In this document: piece by piece, positions 60,622 through 64,000 of the stretch
How the letters are laid out: every line of letters begins with the position of its first letter
Numbering within the stretch: position 1 is the stretch's first letter
Source of the DNA: Strigops habroptila
Lineage: Eukaryota; Chordata; Aves; Psittaciformes; Psittacidae
Length of the DNA stretch: 64,000 nt
Direction: 5' to 3'
NCBI RefSeq assembly: GCF_004027225.2
Contig: NC_044282.2
Coordinates: 57,306,397-57,370,396, forward strand
Notes under the pieces: model-generated
Databases searched by the model: none
What the model was told of the DNA's origin: nothing
The model's input: the letters and a program-made list of their open reading frames with translations, nothing else
Made by a program: the position numbers and the translations under genes

Positions 60622-61388
60622 ATGGCTGATGCCAGGTGGCAGGTGTAACTCTCTATATTTACATAAAATCATAGCAATTTGCCTTTTTATGCCATTTTAG
60701 CTTTTAAAAACTTTTTTTATAATAAATCCAGTGGAAGTAAGCAAATATTACTTTGGTCTTATGAGTAAGCTTAGAAAAAGGTTAAATGATTCATTATATA
60801 CTTTTTAAATAGTGTTAACCAAGCGACTTAAGCAAGGAACAATCCAACAACTATTTTCAGAGTTCTCCAGTCATGGCAGATTTACAGACTAAGATACAAC
60901 ATGCTAAAGTTAATACATGCACAGAAGAAATCACTAGTGGGGAGCCAGTATCCTAATGTGATAGGATGTTGGCTTTTTTGATAATTTAAATGAAATTAAC
61001 AGATGTTTTTTGCTGAAAATAGTCTTACTTAAGACTATTTACAAGTGCAATTAACTATAGAAATAAAAGCCTGGAATATCAAGTGATGCATTCTCCTGCT
61101 CTCAGTCTTATCTTTAGATAAGACTATCCCTAGCAGACGCTTCTTTGAAAACGTTCAGTGATGCAGATTCAGCACTTATCCCAATTAGTCTCTGTCAATG
61201 CTTAATTATTCTCCTGAGACAGAAATTTTCCTTTGTTAAAATTCTGTTGCTCAGAACTATGCTATTTTTCTATTTTAATAGATAGTTCCTTTATGTATTA
61301 GAAGACATATCAAATTTCTTTCAGTCTTTGCCTTCCTAGACTAAACAAATTCAATTCTTTCAGCCTGTCTTCAAGCTTGAGTCATCAT

Positions 61389-61475
61389 TTCTAAACTTGA
61401 GTGGTTTGGTGTGTTGTGGGTTTGTTTGGTTTAGGATGGGTTTTGTTGGTTTTTGGTTTGGGTTTTTTTTTTTTG
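61389..61475. repeat. GT-only low-complexity tract
   Basis: GTGGGTTTGTTTGGTTTAGG and similar words, ending in a T run. It is the + strand counterpart of the C/A tracts elsewhere. Confidence 0.6.
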
Positions 61476-62965
61476 TCCTTTTCCAGTCTCTCTCCAGTTA
61501 ACTTACATATTTCTTAAGCTCCAGTTTTCAGGTACAGGTAGTGTATTTAGCAGTGCCGATAAAAAGTACTACAGCAAACGCCTCTTTAATTCATTATCTG
61601 TCCAACTCTCTAGTTGGAACACTTTATCTGCTGTATTTTAGCATATTTGTGTATCCTTTAACCTTTTGTATAGGATTGCGAAGTTCATGTTCTAGCCCTG
61701 ATGTTTTCCCAGTAAATGCTTTTGTAATGGTCTCAACCCTTTATCACTTGCCTGTTTGCCAGCAGGTGTAATGCAGTACTCTTGCACAGTTTGTCTGCCA
61801 TTTGACTTCAAGAGCGCTTGGTTTCTACTAGTGGTGTGACCAGGCTCTGATCACCCATCACTGAAAACAATATGGGTTTGGAGTCAGAGAATTGCTTTGA
61901 TATAAATCCTGTGCAGAGGGTAATATCACCAATGCTTTTGCTTTACCAACTCAGAGACTAGAGATATACCTGCAGCATCTTCACATCATACTACGCAGAT
62001 ACAACATGGCTTTATGTCTACCCCCTATACTTTTTCATGGGTTGTAGACTGGTAATCTTATATCTAACATATGAACCTAGTAGCAATGTAACCCTTATTG
62101 CTGAGGAGGAAAACTGTAGTGTCTTCATAGCTTGATTTATGCTTATCTAAATTACTCCGTGTGCGTGTGTGAAAGATTAGCAAATGGCCGTTCTGTTACA
62201 GATAACATCCAGTTCTCCGACTATCAGTCATGAACAGAATGCGTGCTTTAGCAGCAGGGCATAACAGTTTGCTTAATCTTTTAGATACAAAGGGTAAAAG
62301 GCCTTGCTTCTGACCTCTGCTGAGTCTGTGCCTTGTTCATGCACCTTTTCTGCCTCTGGAAAGGTCCGTGAATCAATTTTCAGCTAACACTCCCATGCCA
62401 CCTTCAGCTTTTGGCTCCAGCAGCGACTGTGGCTGGGTATAGCACAGTAGCGTAGCAACGGCTTCAAAATATGGTCCTGTATTGTCTAGGAAATTGTTAC
62501 TGCACAGTGATTGCAGCAATAGCAAGTACAATGTAAATATGTAGGTCACACTGAGAGAAAATGAAAACGGGATTTATTTATTCATTTCCTTATATTTTCC
62601 TTTTTGTGACTCTCTCTTTGATGTTCTGAAAATAAGACTGTTATCCCAGCTTGGGTTGTTCTTTTCTTTTGAAACATCTCAGCTCCTACATTTTAGAAGA
62701 GAAAAATGTTTGGATTTGTGGATTATTTACTTCTTTGCTGTCCCTCAAAAATTATCTATGTAACAGTACTGTCACTGTTAAATGGTTTCTGTCCAATACA
62801 GAGGGATTTGTATTATTTTTGTTTATTGCAGAAGTACCTGAAGAGCAGTTCTACTGAGACAGATGTTTTGCAAACACAAAATGATAGATAGTCACTGCAG
62901 AGCAACTCCGACTGATACATGTAAATATTTGGAATCTGCAAGAGGAAAGCTGCTTTTCTGCTCTG

Positions 62966-63083
62966 CTCTGGATGGTGCTTTGAGTAATCTAGTCTAGTGG
63001 AAGGTATCCTCCCCATGACAGGAGGTTTGGAACTCGATGTTCTGCTAGGTACCTTCCAACCCAAACCTTTCTGTGATTCTATG
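62966..63083 (+). mobile_element. CR1 LINE 3'-end fragment
   Basis: CTTTGAGTAATCTAGTCTAG to CCTTTCTGTGATTCTATGA: the terminal 115 bp of CR1, moderately diverged. Confidence 0.9.
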
Positions 63084-64000
63084 AAGGGCTGGACTTGGCT
63101 CACCAAGCTTAAGGTGTGTCTGTAAGCTAAGTTGCTAAGTACATCTCTGCAGGAAGTCTAGGCTCCTTTCGCATCAATAAGCTATCTGAAATAAATAGTG
63201 CAATGTTCATTTGTGTGGCTGTAGGCATGAGCTGCAGAGTGAGGTTGGTTATTTGGTAGGTTCCATTTGTGCTATCGAGTAAGGGCCTAATTCAGTTTTC
63301 TAATCAGAGGCACCCAGTGCTGGTGTAGATATCTTAAGGCTTCCCTCCTGGCCTCCAGCTGCCTCTGCAGAAGGCCATGGGTCTCATATTGATGCTTTCT
63401 CATATATGTTTACAGATTTCCTCAGCTATTCTAGGGTCTCTGAAATGCTTCTGGGTTTAGGCAACTGAATTAAGCCATAAACTTTCACTGAATACAATGG
63501 CATCATCACCTGAAGTTAAATAAACTGAATGCCACCAGCGACAGCTTAAATACAAAGTATGGGTTACTAGACTAGACTAGAAGTTAATTCTGGTAACGAA
63601 TATGTGGAAACAAAGTTCGGACTGATTTTTTTTTTTTTCCAGATTATTTAATTTTCCTTTTTCTTCCACACTCAGCAACAACTAGAGTGCAATAGTGAAG
63701 ACACATTTCAATGTTGTACACTTGGGCTGTTTGCCAATTTGATCAGACAAAATAATCTAATACATTTCAGCATCTTTCCAAGACTGAGAACTAGCACTCT
63801 TTCTTTAACTTCAGTCAACATTTATCCTTTTCTTAAGCACCCCCCTTATATGTTTCCTTCAACTGTATTTGGTTTATAGTTATTTTTCATTTTAGACACC
63901 ACAGTAGAAGAGAAAAGCCAACTAAATATACTAGATTTGAATTCCCAGCTACCAGTTCCAACACAGCTTAAGATTTTAAATGTAAAAAGAAAAAAGAAAA

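Larger units (their letters stand above)
56549..64000 (+). other. CLIC5: CLIC5 intron 1 (to end of window)
   Basis: No further CLIC5 exon was found. Neither the short-isoform first exon (ending in an xELFVK-type junction) nor the first core exon (AGxDGExxGxCPF) is visible. It holds three CR1 fragments (57828-57934, 60448-60621, 62966-63083) and two low-complexity tracts. Confidence 0.8.

Noticed and set aside
56549..64000. Search for the CLIC5 short-isoform first exon or the first core exon
   Set aside because: No open frame ends in the xELFVK junction before a donor, and none carries the core CPF motif, so those exons must lie beyond the window.

Overview
The window is a single-copy stretch of a bird nuclear genome. 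The evidence is spliced vertebrate genes with GT-AG introns, about eleven chicken-repeat-1 (CR1) LINE fragments (several ending in the ATTCTATG octamer tail), one avian-type endogenous-retrovirus LTR, and the conserved gene order RCAN2 - ENPP5 - ENPP4 - CLIC5, the block found on human 6p12-p21. I cannot name the species.

Layout. 1-14998 holds the 3' part of RCAN2 (+ strand): three coding exons at 3330-3503, 7057-7228 and 14838-14998, with a long 3'UTR to about 18.87 kb. 18.9-23.4 kb is intergenic with one CR1. 23.38-24.06 kb is a CpG island that I take as the ENPP5 promoter, with a probable non-coding first exon ending at 23743. ENPP5 (+) has coding exons at 26034-26898, 30704-30880 and 32252-32616. 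ENPP4 lies on the - strand, convergent with ENPP5, with coding exons at 44631-43809, 42998-42828 and 40471-40107. Its CpG-island promoter is at about 46.3-46.95 kb. 47-56 kb is intergenic and contains an LTR fused to a CR1 fragment. 56057-56548 is the first coding exon of the long (p64-like, 'B') form of CLIC5 (+); the rest of the window is its first intron.

Gene relationships. RCAN2 is a cytoplasmic calcineurin regulator. ENPP4 and ENPP5 are paralogous type I membrane ecto-phosphodiesterases. They share intron phases (1 and 1) and a final coding exon of exactly 365 nt, so they are an old inverted duplication. CLIC5 is a cortical-actin/ezrin-associated chloride-channel-like protein. They are neighbours by conserved synteny; nothing here suggests a common pathway.

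There is no prokaryote-like cassette or novel multi-gene system. The best leads are small. One is a perfect everted repeat of two AGGTCA half-sites with 6-bp spacing in an RCAN2 intron; RCAN2 was first described as a thyroid-hormone-responsive gene. Another is a decayed partial copy of ENPP4 coding exon 2 with its splice acceptor, joined to the 5' end of a CR1, which may be a template-jump product of CR1 reverse transcription. A third is a CR1 whose tail ends 30 bp before an RCAN2 exon, so that the likely branch point sits at the junction. A fourth is a short duplication with a hairpin insertion in ENPP5 intron 1. The fifth is a pair of inverted CCAAT boxes 31 bp apart in the ENPP4 promoter. 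All homology calls rest on recognition by eye, without database searches.
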